A DNA stretch of 64,000 bases, taken from positions 3,009,001 through 3,073,000 of the forward strand of contig NZ_CP107902.1 in the NCBI RefSeq assembly GCF_036013935.1. The letters are read 5' to 3'. Source of the DNA: Streptomyces sp. NBC_00461 (lineage in GTDB: Bacteria > Actinomycetota > Actinomycetes > Streptomycetales > Streptomycetaceae). The position numbers and the translations under genes were made by a program. This document shows positions 16,313-24,668 of the stretch, piece by piece (positions within the stretch are counted from its first letter, which is position 1; each line of letters begins with the position of its first letter). The notes under the pieces were generated by a model, which was given only the letters and a program-made list of their open reading frames with translations, did no database searches and had not been told where the DNA came from.

Positions 16313-17329
16313 CTACTCGCGTCCGGCGGATGCGAAGCGCATGTCCGGGTAGCGCGTTCCTGCCACCTTGTCCGCGATCGGTTCCAGCAGGGCCAGTTCG
16401 TCGTCCGTCAGCACGATCTGTGTTGCCGCCGCGTTCTCCTCGATCCTCCTGCGCTTCGTCGTGCCCGGGATCTGGGCCACCGGGAGGCCGTGCACGGCCG
16501 CTCGCTGCTGGACCCAGGCCAGGGCGATCTGGGCGGGGGACACCTCGTGGGCTTCGGCCACCGCACGGATCGGTTCCAGCAGCGTCGCGTTGGCCGCGGC
16601 GTTCTCACCCTGGAAGCGGGGCATCGAGCGGCGGACGTCGCCGTCCGTCAGGTCCTTGTCCGCGTTGGCGAAGGAGCCCGCGAGGAAGCCGCGGCCCAGC
16701 GGGGAGTACGGGACGAGGGCCACGCCCAGTTCGCGGGCGGCCGGCACCACGTTGGCCTCGATGTCCCGGCTGAACAGGGACCACTCCGACTGGACGGCGG
16801 CGATCGGGTGCACGGCCTGCGCGGCGCGCAGTTCCTCGGCCGTGACCTCGCTGAGGCCGAGGTGCTTGACCTTGCCCTGGCGCACCAGCTCGGCCATGGC
16901 GCCGACGGTCTCCTCGATCGGCACGTTCACATCGCGGCGGTGCATGTAGTAGAGGTCGATGACGTCGATGTCGAGGCGGCGGAGGCTTCCCTCGACGGCC
17001 TGGCGGACGTACGCCTCGTCACCGCGGATGATCCGCTTCGTGCGGTCGCCGGCCGGGACGCGTACGCCGAACTTGGTCGCGATCACGACCTCGTCCCGGT
17101 GGGCGTTGACGAACGGGGAGAGGAAGCGTTCGTTGTCCCCGTCGCCGTACCCCTCCGCGGTGTCGTACAGCGTGACGCCGAGTTCCAGCGCCCGCTCCAG
17201 GGTGGCCCGCGACTCCTTCGCGTCGACGGGGCCGTAGGCGAAGCTCATGCCCATGCACCCGAGGCCCTGTACGCCGACCTCGGGGCCGGTGTCGCCGAGT
17301 CGTACGGCCGGGATCCTGCTGTCGGTCAT
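16313..17329 (-). CDS. Aldo/keto reductase
   Basis: The 338-residue NADPH-dependent oxidoreductase has the family tetrad: Asp in TLYDTAEGYGDGDNE (Asp and Tyr), Lys in VVIATKFGVR, and His in DLYYMHRRDVNVPIE. The cofactor segment PIPGTTK is present as AQIPGTTKRRR. It belongs to the YhdN/AKR13-like group. Its ATG overlaps the stop of the MerR gene by four bases (17326-17329), so the two are translationally coupled, and MerR is its likely regulator. The natural substrate is probably a reactive aldehyde or ketone. Confidence 0.93.
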   Translation of the reverse strand: MTDSRIPAVRLGDTGPEVGVQGLGCMGMSFAYGPVDAKESRATLERALELGVTLYDTAEGYGDGDNERFLSPFVNAHRDEVVIATKFGVRVPAGDRTKRIIRGDEAYVRQAVEGSLRRLDIDVIDLYYMHRRDVNVPIEETVGAMAELVRQGKVKHLGLSEVTAEELRAAQAVHPIAAVQSEWSLFSRDIEANVVPAARELGVALVPYSPLGRGFLAGSFANADKDLTDGDVRRSMPRFQGENAAANATLLEPIRAVAEAHEVSPAQIALAWVQQRAAVHGLPVAQIPGTTKRRRIEENAAATQIVLTDDELALLEPIADKVAGTRYPDMRFASAGRE

Positions 17330-17796
17330 CGCACCTTCTCCGCCTCGTGAATCCGGGCACGGCCCGCGTCCGCATAGAAACTGATCTTCCGGTCGAGCAC
17401 CGCGAGGGTGTCCTGGAGTTCGGCGACCCGGGCCAGCACGTCGCGGCGGGTCGCCTCCAGCAGCTCGAAGCGCTGCCCGAACGTGTGGTCGCCCTCGCGC
17501 ACCAGTTCCGCGTACCGCACCATGTCGGCGACCGGCATGCCGGTGAGCCGCAGCTTGCCGACGAGGTCGAGCCAGTCGAGGTCGCGGTTGCTGTAGCGGC
17601 GCTGACCTGTGTGCGAGCGGTCGACGTGCGGCATCAGGCCGATGCGCTCGTACCAGCGCAGGGTGTGCGCGGTCAGCCCGGTGAAGGCGACGACCTCGCT
17701 GATCGTGTAGCTGTCCTGCCCCTCGGGGCGCCGGTGGGGGTGGGGCGGGGCTCCGCAGGCGTCGGTCCGGGTGGGCGTGGTCTCCATCACCGTCAT
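17326..17796 (-). CDS. MerR-family regulator of the aldo/keto reductase operon
   Basis: The ATG at 17796 (MTVMETTP) begins seven bases after a TAGCGT -10 box, so the mRNA is probably leaderless and the alternative ATG three codons later is less likely. The 156-residue product has the MerR DNA-binding head YTISEVVAFTGLTAHTLRWY then ERIGLMPHVDR and GQRRYSNRDLDWLDLV, followed by the long dimerisation helix (ELLEATRRDVLARVAELQDT). There are no cysteines in the effector region, only one in the N-terminal tail, so a metal or thiol sensor is unlikely. It heads the operon with the reductase. Confidence 0.93.
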   Translation of the reverse strand: MTVMETTPTRTDACGAPPHPHRRPEGQDSYTISEVVAFTGLTAHTLRWYERIGLMPHVDRSHTGQRRYSNRDLDWLDLVGKLRLTGMPVADMVRYAELVREGDHTFGQRFELLEATRRDVLARVAELQDTLAVLDRKISFYADAGRARIHEAEKVR

Positions 17797-17803
17797 GCCC
17801 TCA

Positions 17804-17834
17804 ACGCTATGGCCTTGGAGTGCACTCCAAGCAA
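17804..17834 (-). promoter_or_regulatory. MerR-type promoter with operator in a 19-base spacer
   Basis: On the minus strand TTGCTT (17829-17834) and TAGCGT (17804-17809) are 19 bases apart, the over-long spacing expected for MerR-activated promoters. A perfect 18-base palindrome, CTTGGAGTGCACTCCAAG (17814-17831), fills the spacer. Its form resembles operators of aldehyde-responsive MerR regulators. Confidence 0.85.
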
Positions 17835-17912
17835 GCGGAACCGGTAAGAAACAGGCCCGGGAGCCTGACCCCACGAGGAGTATGAACCCGTGGGCCGCTT
17901 AGGCTCGTCCCC

Positions 17913-18731
17913 ATGTCCTTGCAGAGCCTTGCGTTGATCGAGAACTGGCCGGTTCCCACCGCCGCGGCGGGTGTCGTGCGGGGTGACGGGACGGTCCTCG
18001 GCACCCACGGCCCCGTCGACCGGCGCTTTCGGCTGGCCTCGGTCACCAAACCGCTCGCAGCGTACGCCGCGCTCGTCGCGTACGAGGAGGGGGCGATCGA
18101 GCTCGACGAGCCGGCCGGTCCGCCCGGGTCGACGGTCCGGCATCTGCTCGCCCACACCTCGGGGCTCGCCTTCGACGAGCACCGGGTGACCGCCCCGCCC
18201 GGGGAGCGGCGGCTGTACTCCAACGCCGGCTTCGAGCAGCTCGGCGACCACATCGCCAAGGCGACGGAGATCCCCTTCCCCGAGTATCTGCGCCAGGCGG
18301 TGCTGGAGCCGCTGGGGATGACGTCGACGTCGCTGGAGGGCTCGCCCGCGAAGGACGGCTTCTCGACCGTCGGCGACCTGCTGCGCTTCGCCGCCGAGCT
18401 CCAGGCTCCGCGTCTCCTCGACCCCCGCACGGTCGCCGAGGCGATGACGGTGCAGTACCCGGGCACCAAGGGCGTCCTGCCGGGCTATGGCCACCAGAAC
18501 CCGAACGACTGGGGGCTCGGCTTCGAGATCCGCGACTCCAAGTCACCGCACTGGACGGGGAGTTCCTCCTCGCCGCGCACCTTCGGGCACTTCGGTCAGT
18601 CGGGTACGTTCCTGTGGATCGACCCCGCCGCGGGGGTCGCGTGCGCGGCTTTGACGGACCGGGCGTTCGGGGCGTGGGCGGTCGAGGTGTGGCCGGTGTT
18701 CACGGACGCGGTACTGGCAGAAGCGCGCTGA
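17913..18731 (+). CDS. Serine hydrolase, beta-lactamase/PBP4* type
   Basis: The 272-residue protein has the serine-beta-lactamase-fold motifs: SVTK (SxxK nucleophile, about residue 44-47), YSN (YxN, about residue 103), and HFGQSG near the C-terminus (HxGxSG in place of KTG). This is the class C / esterase group, which hydrolyses esters or peptides rather than necessarily antibiotics. No signal peptide is visible, so it is cytoplasmic. TAGGCT ends seven bases before the ATG and no ribosome site is seen; a leaderless transcript is likely. It is shorter than typical family members. Confidence 0.87.
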   Translation: MSLQSLALIENWPVPTAAAGVVRGDGTVLGTHGPVDRRFRLASVTKPLAAYAALVAYEEGAIELDEPAGPPGSTVRHLLAHTSGLAFDEHRVTAPPGERRLYSNAGFEQLGDHIAKATEIPFPEYLRQAVLEPLGMTSTSLEGSPAKDGFSTVGDLLRFAAELQAPRLLDPRTVAEAMTVQYPGTKGVLPGYGHQNPNDWGLGFEIRDSKSPHWTGSSSSPRTFGHFGQSGTFLWIDPAAGVACAALTDRAFGAWAVEVWPVFTDAVLAEAR

Positions 18732-18770
18732 GCTTTCGGCGAGGTTCGCCACGACGGCCGTGATGCGCTG

Positions 18771-18843
18771 CGGCACCGTCGTGGCTGGTCACACCCCCGC
18801 GGCTGAGCCGCACACGGCACAGCCCCGCGCCCCTGAAGGGCGC
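18771..18843. repeat. Dispersed intergenic repeat, long form (copy 1)
   Basis: After GTGGCTGGTC this copy contains an inserted arm CCCGCGGCTGAGCCGCAC (itself a GCGGCT/AGCCGC hairpin) and then ACAGCCCCGCGCCCCTGAAG. A second long-form copy lies at 24591-24664. The ends match the short form at 10241 and 55005. Confidence 0.55.
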
Positions 18844-18856
18844 TGACGAACTGCGG

Positions 18857-19522
18857 CTACCGCTGGTCCGTCGTCATCTCCCACATCAGCAGTTCGGCCC
18901 CGGTCGGCGTCTCCGCCTCCAGGTCCTTGGCGTCCGTGATGCGGGCCGCGTCGCCCGGTCCCAACTCCTCGCCGTCCAGGCGTACTTCACCCCGTACGAC
19001 GTGGACGTAGATGAACGCCCCGTCCGGCACCGCCGTCCGCTCACCCGCCCGCAGCCGCCGCACGTGAAGCATCGCGCCCGCCTCGGGGACCGCGTACGGC
19101 GTCGAGTCCGCGATGCCGTGGACGATCTCGTATCCGGGGTCCCCGCCGGGCTCGCGGGGGGCCAGCCACATCTGGACGAAGGTCAGGGGCGACGAGCCGT
19201 CGTTGCGCTCGACGTGCCGTACGCCCGCCGCCGAACTCAGGCGCTGCACGTCGCCGGGGCGCACCCGTGTCTCGTGGCCGGTGGAGTCGCGGTGGGTGAG
19301 CTCGCCCTCGACCACCCACGTGACGATCTCCGTGTGGCTGTGCGGGTGTTCGCCGAAGCCGGCGCCGGGGGCGAGGCGCTCCTCGTTGCAGGCGATCACC
19401 GCGCCGAAGCGAAGGTTGTCTGGGTCGTAGTGCGGACCGAAGGAGAAGGCGTGCCGCGACTCGATGCCGGCTGCCGGGTCGCCCCCTGGATAGCGCTCCG
19501 CAGCGCGCCGTACGTCCATCAC
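18857..19522 (-). CDS. Pirin-like bicupin
   Basis: I chose the GTG at 19522, immediately before an in-frame ATG, because TACCGT ends exactly seven bases upstream of it and no ribosome site is present; the ATG at 19519 is the alternative. The 221-residue product has the pirin cupin metal site: GFGEHPHSHTEIVTWVVEGE (His-His-His, Glu) with HVERNDGSS. The sequence SRHAFSFGPHYDPDNLRFG is the typical N-terminal block. Pirins bind iron and some are quercetinases, others redox-dependent regulators; which applies here is unknown. It is divergent from fasR. Confidence 0.88.
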   Translation of the reverse strand: MMDVRRAAERYPGGDPAAGIESRHAFSFGPHYDPDNLRFGAVIACNEERLAPGAGFGEHPHSHTEIVTWVVEGELTHRDSTGHETRVRPGDVQRLSSAAGVRHVERNDGSSPLTFVQMWLAPREPGGDPGYEIVHGIADSTPYAVPEAGAMLHVRRLRAGERTAVPDGAFIYVHVVRGEVRLDGEELGPGDAARITDAKDLEAETPTGAELLMWEMTTDQR

Positions 19523-19593
19523 GGACACCACGGTAGACCTCGGCGACCACCCGGCGGCGCGCACTCCCGTCCGGATAAGGCAGTCTTGTCCCC

Positions 19594-20799
19594 GTGCCCG
19601 AACCCGAAACGAGCAAGCCCGAAGCCGTCGCGCGCTTCGTCCATGCGCACGCCGCGACCCTGAAGCGTCTGGAGAAGTCCTCCGGTTCTCTCGCCGCGCA
19701 GGCCATCGCCCGCATGGACGAGACGCTGTCGTGGTACCGGGCGATGCCACCGGAGAACCGTTCCTGGATCGGGCTGGTCGCACAGGCCGGTATCGCCGCC
19801 TTCACCGAGTGGTTCCGGCATCCGGACGCGCCCCAGGCCATCTCGACGGACGTGTTCGGCACCGCGCCGCGCGAGCTGACCCGGGCCATCACGCTGCGGC
19901 AGACCGTGGAGATGGTGCGCACCACCATCGAGGTCATGGAGAGCGCCATCGACGAGGTGGCCGCGCCCGGCGACGAGAGCGTGCTGCGCGAGGCGCTGCT
20001 CGTGTACGCCCGGGAGATCGCGTTCGCCACCGCCCAGGTGTACGCCCAGGCCGCCGAGGCACGCGGTGCCTGGGACGCGCGCCTGGAGTCCCTCGTCGTC
20101 AACGCCGTGCTGAGCGGGGAGGCCGACGAGGGCGCGGTCAGCAGGGCCGCGGCCCTCGGGTGGAACTCGCCCGAGCATGTGTGTGTCGTCCTCGGGACGG
20201 CTCCCGACGGCGACTCCGAGCTGACCGTCGAGGCGATCCGGCGGGCCGCCCGGCACGCCAAGCTGCAGGTGCTCACCGGGGTGCTCGGCGACCGGCTCGT
20301 CGTCATCGCCGGTGGCAGCGACAATCCGATCGCCGTGGCCAAGTCGCTGATCGGGCCGTACGCGGCCGGGCCGGTGGTGGCCGGGCCCGTGGTGGCCGAT
20401 CTGCTCACCGCGACCCGGTCCGCGCAGGCCGCGGCCGCCGGGCTCAAGGCGTGTTTCGCCTGGCAGGACGCCCCACGGCCGGTACTCGCGGACGATCTGC
20501 TTCCGGAGCGCGCGATCGCGGGTGACCCGAACGCGCGCGAGCAGCTGGTGGAGGAGATCTACAGACCGCTGGAGGAGGCCGGGTCCGCTCTTCTGGAGAC
20601 GCTCTCCGTCTATCTTGAGCAGGCGAGCAGTCTCGAAGGCGCCGCGCGGATGCTCTTCGTTCACCCCAACACCGTGCGCTACCGGCTCCGACGTGTGACT
20701 GACGTCACCGGCTGGTCACCTTCCGATGTACGCTCCGCCTTCACGTTGCGGATCGCCCTGATCCTGGGGCGTCTGGCCGAGGGAGATCTCCCGGCCTAG
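19594..20799 (+). CDS. fasR: FasR, transcriptional activator of the fatty acid synthase operon
   Basis: The 401-residue protein starts at the GTG at 19594; CAGTCT ends seven bases upstream. It has a long N-terminal helical domain, a central GGDEF-like region (PEHVCVVLGTAP to DRLVVIAGG), and a C-terminal PucR-type helix-turn-helix: LEGAARMLFVHPNTVRYRLR followed by RVTDVTGW. Location directly before fabD, with the same strand and an 89-base gap, identifies it as FasR, which in S. coelicolor binds the fabD promoter and activates the four-gene operon. It therefore links membrane lipid synthesis to growth. Confidence 0.93.
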   Translation: MPEPETSKPEAVARFVHAHAATLKRLEKSSGSLAAQAIARMDETLSWYRAMPPENRSWIGLVAQAGIAAFTEWFRHPDAPQAISTDVFGTAPRELTRAITLRQTVEMVRTTIEVMESAIDEVAAPGDESVLREALLVYAREIAFATAQVYAQAAEARGAWDARLESLVVNAVLSGEADEGAVSRAAALGWNSPEHVCVVLGTAPDGDSELTVEAIRRAARHAKLQVLTGVLGDRLVVIAGGSDNPIAVAKSLIGPYAAGPVVAGPVVADLLTATRSAQAAAAGLKACFAWQDAPRPVLADDLLPERAIAGDPNAREQLVEEIYRPLEEAGSALLETLSVYLEQASSLEGAARMLFVHPNTVRYRLRRVTDVTGWSPSDVRSAFTLRIALILGRLAEGDLPA

Positions 20800-20801
20800 T
20801 C

Positions 20802-20822
20802 TTTTGTTGGGGGCCTACAAAA
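20802..20822. promoter_or_regulatory. Inverted repeat at the fabD promoter, probable FasR site
   Basis: TTTTGT (20802-20807) and ACAAAA (20817-20822) are separated by nine bases; offset from these, GGGGG and CCCCC form a second dyad in the same segment. The site lies between the fasR stop (20799) and the fabD start. AT-rich arms stand out in this GC-rich DNA. FasR is known to bind this intergenic region in S. coelicolor; that this is its site is inference. Confidence 0.6.
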
Positions 20823-20888
20823 CCCCCTCGTGTTCTTCGTCCCTGTCCTCACGGGCCGCGCAGGCCGTCCACAAGAGAGAGTGTGAGA

Positions 20889-21806
20889 GTGCTCGTACTC
20901 GTCGCTCCCGGCCAGGGTGCCCAGACGCCCGGCTTCCTGACTCCCTGGCTCGACCTCCCCGGTGCCGCCGACCGCGTCGCCGCCTGGTCGGACGCCATCG
21001 GACTGGACCTCGCCCACTACGGCACCCAGGCCGACGCCGACGCGATCCGTGACACGTCCGTCGCGCAGCCGCTGCTCGTCGCCGCCGGCATCCTGTCCGC
21101 CGCGGCACTGGGTGCCATCACGCCGGGCGCCGTCGCGGGCCACAGCGTCGGCGAGATCACCGCCGCCTCCTTCGCGGGCGTCCTCGACGACACCGCTGCG
21201 CTGACCCTCGTACGCAAGCGGGGTCTGGCCATGGCCGATGCCGCCGCGATCACCGGGACCGGCATGTCGGCGCTGCTCGGCGGCGACCCCGACGTGTCCG
21301 TCGCGCACCTGGAGAAGCTGGGCCTGACCCCGGCCAACGTGAACGGCGCGGGCCAGATCGTCGCCGCGGGCACGCTGGAGCAGCTCGCCGTACTGAACGA
21401 GGACAAGCCCGAGGGCGTGCGCAAGGTCGTCCCGCTCAAGGTCGCCGGCGCCTTCCACACGCACCACATGGCACCCGCGGTCGACGCGCTGGCCAAGGCC
21501 GCCGCCGATCTCACCCCCGCCGACCCGAAGTTCACGTACGTCTCGAACAAGGACGGGCAGACGGTCGCCACCGGCGCCGAGGTGCTGGAGCGGCTGGTCG
21601 GCCAGGTGGCCAACCCCGTCCGCTGGGACCGGTGCATGGAGACCTTCAAGGAGCTCGGCGCGACAGCGATCATCGAGGTGTGCCCGGGCGGCACACTGGT
21701 CGGCCTCGCCAAGCGCGCGCTGCCGGGTGTGAAGACCCTGGCGCTCAAGACCCCCGACGACCTCGACGCGGCCCGCGAGCTCATCGCAGAGCACGCCGAA
21801 GCCTGA
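20889..21806 (+). CDS. fabD: Malonyl-CoA:ACP acyltransferase
   Basis: FabD loads malonyl groups onto ACP. The preferred start is the GTG at 20889 (MLVLVAPGQGAQTPG), eight bases behind an AGAGAGA purine run; another GTG at 20883 would add two residues. The product has 305 residues. The nucleophile lies in GHSVGE (Ser86), the oxyanion residues in GQGAQ (residues 8-12), and the catalytic His190 in GAFHTHHM. The ending region IEVCPGGTLVGLAKR is typical. It is the first gene of fabD-fabH-acpP-fabF; the fabH start is 21 bases beyond its stop. Confidence 0.96.
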   Translation: MLVLVAPGQGAQTPGFLTPWLDLPGAADRVAAWSDAIGLDLAHYGTQADADAIRDTSVAQPLLVAAGILSAAALGAITPGAVAGHSVGEITAASFAGVLDDTAALTLVRKRGLAMADAAAITGTGMSALLGGDPDVSVAHLEKLGLTPANVNGAGQIVAAGTLEQLAVLNEDKPEGVRKVVPLKVAGAFHTHHMAPAVDALAKAAADLTPADPKFTYVSNKDGQTVATGAEVLERLVGQVANPVRWDRCMETFKELGATAIIEVCPGGTLVGLAKRALPGVKTLALKTPDDLDAARELIAEHAEA

Positions 21807-21827
21807 GCCCAAAGGAGCCGTACGAAG

Positions 21828-22823
21828 ATGTCGAAGATCAAGCCCAGCAAGGGCGCCCCGTACGCGCGCATCCTGGGCGTGGGCGGCTACCGCCCGACCC
21901 GGGTCGTGCCGAACGAGGTGATCCTCGAAACGATCGACTCGTCCGACGAGTGGATCCGTTCGCGCTCCGGCATCGAGACCCGGCACTGGGCCTCCGACGA
22001 GGAGACCGTCGCCGCGATGTCGATCGAGGCGTCCGGCAAGGCGATCGCCGACGCCGGGATCTCCGCCGAGCAGATCGGCGGCGTGATCGTCTCGACCGTC
22101 TCGCACTTCAAGCAGACCCCGGCCGTCGCCACCGAGATCGCCGACAAGCTCGGCACGGCCAAGGCCGCCGCGTTCGACATCTCGGCGGGCTGCGCCGGCT
22201 TCGGCTACGGCCTCACGCTCGCCAAGGGCATGATCGTCGAGGGCTCCGCGGAGTACGTCCTCGTCATCGGCGTCGAGCGGCTGTCCGACCTGACCGACCT
22301 GGAAGACCGGGCCACGGCCTTCCTGTTCGGCGACGGCGCGGGCGCGGTCGTGGTGGGCCCGTCCCAGGAGCCGCACATCGGCCCGACCGTGTGGGGCTCG
22401 GAGGGCGACAAGTCCGACACCATCAAGCAGACCGTGCCATGGACCGAGTACGACAGCACGGGCAAGTTCCCTGCGATCACGCAGGAGGGCCAGGCGGTGT
22501 TCCGCTGGGCCGTGTTCGAGATGGCGAAGGTCGCCCAGCAGGCGCTGGACGCGGCCGGGATCACCCCGGACGACCTGGATGTCTTCATTCCTCACCAGGC
22601 CAACGAGCGGATCATCGACTCGATGGTGAAGACGTTGAAACTGCCGGAGCACGTCACGGTCGCGCGTGATGTACGCACCACCGGCAACACCTCGGCCGCC
22701 TCGATTCCGCTCGCTATGGAGCGGCTTCTGGCGACCGGCGAGGCGAAGAGCGGCGACACCGCGCTCGTCATCGGATTCGGGGCGGGTCTCGTCTACGCCG
22801 CCACTGTCGTTACCCTCCCCTAG
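21828..22823 (+). CDS. fabH: 3-Oxoacyl-ACP synthase III
   Basis: FabH condenses acyl-CoA starters with malonyl-ACP and so sets the straight or branched start of fatty acids; Streptomyces enzymes prefer branched starters. The 331-residue protein has the Cys-His-Asn triad: Cys122 in ISAGCAGFGYG, His256 in IPHQANERI, and Asn287 in TTGNTSAASIP. The ATG at 21828 follows AAAGGAGC. A ten-base-stem hairpin separates it from acpP. Confidence 0.97.
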   Translation: MSKIKPSKGAPYARILGVGGYRPTRVVPNEVILETIDSSDEWIRSRSGIETRHWASDEETVAAMSIEASGKAIADAGISAEQIGGVIVSTVSHFKQTPAVATEIADKLGTAKAAAFDISAGCAGFGYGLTLAKGMIVEGSAEYVLVIGVERLSDLTDLEDRATAFLFGDGAGAVVVGPSQEPHIGPTVWGSEGDKSDTIKQTVPWTEYDSTGKFPAITQEGQAVFRWAVFEMAKVAQQALDAAGITPDDLDVFIPHQANERIIDSMVKTLKLPEHVTVARDVRTTGNTSAASIPLAMERLLATGEAKSGDTALVIGFGAGLVYAATVVTLP

Positions 22824-22828
22824 GCACT

Positions 22829-22856
22829 CCGTGCCGGATCGACCGGTCCGGCACGG
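22829..22856 (+). promoter_or_regulatory. Hairpin between fabH and acpP
   Basis: CCGTGCCGGA (22829-22838) pairs perfectly with TCCGGCACGG (22847-22856) around an eight-base loop, six bases after the fabH stop. It lies inside an operon rather than at its end, so it may stabilise the upstream RNA end or mark a processing site that lets acpP be made in excess, as ACP needs to be abundant. Confidence 0.5.
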
Positions 22857-22899
22857 GAAGCACTGCCAACCCTCTGGAAATAAACGAAGGAGCGCCAAC

Positions 22900-23148
22900 A
22901 TGGCCGCCACTCAGGAAGAGATCGTCGCCGGTCTCGCCGACATCGTGAACGAGATCGCCGGCATCCCGGTTGAGGACGTCCAGCTGGACAAGTCCTTCAC
23001 CGACGACCTGGACGTCGACTCGCTGTCCATGGTCGAGGTCGTCGTCGCCGCTGAAGAGCGCTTCGACGTCAAGATCCCGGACGAGGACGTCAAGAACCTC
23101 AAGACGGTCGGCGACGCGACCAACTACATCCTCACGCACCAGGCCTGA
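22900..23148 (+). CDS. acpP: Acyl carrier protein of fatty acid synthesis
   Basis: The 82-residue acidic protein carries the phosphopantetheine site DVDSLSMVEVV, with the modified serine at residue 41. The sequence around it (LDVDSLSMVEVVVAAEERF) is typical for primary-metabolism ACP in Streptomyces. The ATG at 22900 follows a strong GAAGGAG. It shuttles acyl chains between FabD, FabH, FabF and the other synthase enzymes in the cytoplasm. Confidence 0.97.
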   Translation: MAATQEEIVAGLADIVNEIAGIPVEDVQLDKSFTDDLDVDSLSMVEVVVAAEERFDVKIPDEDVKNLKTVGDATNYILTHQA

Positions 23149-23228
23149 GCCTTCCAGGCCCCGGCTGCATTGCCCCGCCACCCGGCGGTGGCGCCGCTGA
23201 ATCCCGATCCGTTGGAGAAAGAATTCCC

Positions 23229-24500
23229 GTGAGCCCGACCAATCGCACCGTGGTCGTCACCGGTATCGGCGCAACCACACCGCTGGGTGGCGACGCAGCC
23301 TCTACCTGGGAGGGCCTGATCGCCGGCAAGTCCGGTGTGAAGCCCCTGGAGCAGGAGTGGGCCGCCGAGCAGGCGGTCCGTATTGCCGCGCCGGTCGCCG
23401 TGGAGCCCTCCGAGGTCATCCCGCGCCCGCAGGCCCGACGCCTGGACCGCTCGGCGCAGTTCGCGCTGATCGCGGCCAAGGAGGCCTGGGCCGACGCCGG
23501 TTTCACCGACAAGGCCGGCGAGGACGCGGCCATCGACCCGGACCGTCTCGGCGCCGTCATCGCCTCCGGCATCGGTGGCGTGACGACCCTGCTCGACCAG
23601 TACGACGTGCTCAAGGAGAAGGGCGTACGCCGCGTCTCCCCGCACACCGTTCCCATGCTGATGCCGAACAGCCCGTCCGCCAACGTGGGCCTGCTGGTGG
23701 GCGCCCGCGCGGGCGTGCACACCCCGGTCTCCGCCTGTGCGTCGGGCGCCGAGGCCATCGGCTACGCCATCGAGATGATCCGCACCGGCCGCGCCGACGT
23801 CGTCGTCGCGGGTGGCACGGAGGCGGCCATCCACCCCCTCCCCATCGCCGCGTTCGGCAACATGATGGCGATGTCCAAGAACAACGACGACCCCGAGGGC
23901 GCCTCGCGTCCCTACGACATCGCCCGTGACGGCTTCGTCCTCGGCGAGGGCGCGGGTGTCATCGTCCTGGAGTCCGCCGAGCACGCCGCGGAGCGTGGTG
24001 CGCGCGTGTACGCCGAGGCGGTCGGCCAGGGCATCTCCGCCGACGCGCACGACATCGTGCAGCCGGAGCCCGAGGGCCGTGGCATCTCCCGGGCCCTGCA
24101 GAACCTGTTGGACCGCACCGACCTGAACCCGGCCGAGATCGTGCACGTCAACGCGCACGCCACCTCGACGCCGGCCGGTGACGTGGCCGAGCTGAAGGCA
24201 CTGCGCAAGGTGTTCGGCGACGACGCGGACCACATGGCGGTCTCCGCGACCAAGTCGATGACCGGTCACCTGCTGGGTGGCGCGGGCGGCGTCGAGTCCG
24301 TCGCGACGGTCCTCGCGCTGTACAACCGGATCGCTCCGCCGACCATCAACGTCGAGAACCTCGACCCCGAGGCCGAGGCGAACGCGGACATCGTGCGCGG
24401 CGAGGCCCGCAAGCTTCCCGTCGAGGGGCGGATTGCCGCGCTGAACGACTCGTTCGGGTTTGGTGGGCACAACGTGGTGTTGGCGTTCCGTACGGTCTGA
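23229..24500 (+). CDS. fabF: 3-Oxoacyl-ACP synthase II
   Basis: The 423-residue elongation ketosynthase starts with GTG at 23229 behind GGAGAAAG. The catalytic set is complete: Cys170 in PVSACASGAEAIG, His310 in VNAHATSTPAGD, Lys342 in ATKSMTGHLLG and His347 in the same block. The C-terminal NDSFGFGGHN is present. It is the last gene of the fab operon, followed by a hairpin terminator. Confidence 0.97.
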   Translation: MSPTNRTVVVTGIGATTPLGGDAASTWEGLIAGKSGVKPLEQEWAAEQAVRIAAPVAVEPSEVIPRPQARRLDRSAQFALIAAKEAWADAGFTDKAGEDAAIDPDRLGAVIASGIGGVTTLLDQYDVLKEKGVRRVSPHTVPMLMPNSPSANVGLLVGARAGVHTPVSACASGAEAIGYAIEMIRTGRADVVVAGGTEAAIHPLPIAAFGNMMAMSKNNDDPEGASRPYDIARDGFVLGEGAGVIVLESAEHAAERGARVYAEAVGQGISADAHDIVQPEPEGRGISRALQNLLDRTDLNPAEIVHVNAHATSTPAGDVAELKALRKVFGDDADHMAVSATKSMTGHLLGGAGGVESVATVLALYNRIAPPTINVENLDPEAEANADIVRGEARKLPVEGRIAALNDSFGFGGHNVVLAFRTV

Positions 24501-24528
24501 ATGGCGCCGTCGTTGCTGTCAACGGCGT

Positions 24529-24561
24529 GTGGCCCGCACCCCTGGCCGGGGGGCGGGCCAC
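24529..24561 (+). terminator. Terminator of the fab operon
   Basis: GTGGCCCGC (24529-24537) pairs with GCGGGCCAC (24553-24561); inside, CCCC and GGGG extend the stem around a TGGCC loop. It begins 28 bases after the fabF stop. Confidence 0.7.
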
Positions 24562-24590
24562 TCGCCGTTTTGGTGTCCGTTGTTTGCCGA

Positions 24591-24664
24591 CTGCGAGCCG
24601 GTGGGGGCTGGTCGCGCCCACGCGGCGAAGCCGCATGTCGATACAGCCCCGCGCCCCTCAGGTG
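24591..24664. repeat. Dispersed intergenic repeat, long form (copy 2)
   Basis: The copy reads CTGCGAGCCGGTGGGGGCTG, GTCGCGCCCACGCGGCGAAG, a CGCGGC/GCCGC hairpin, then ATACAGCCCCGCGCCCCTCA. It parallels the element at 18771-18843 and lies between the fab operon terminator and the stop of the DUF3145 gene. Confidence 0.55.
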
Positions 24665-24668
24665 CGTT

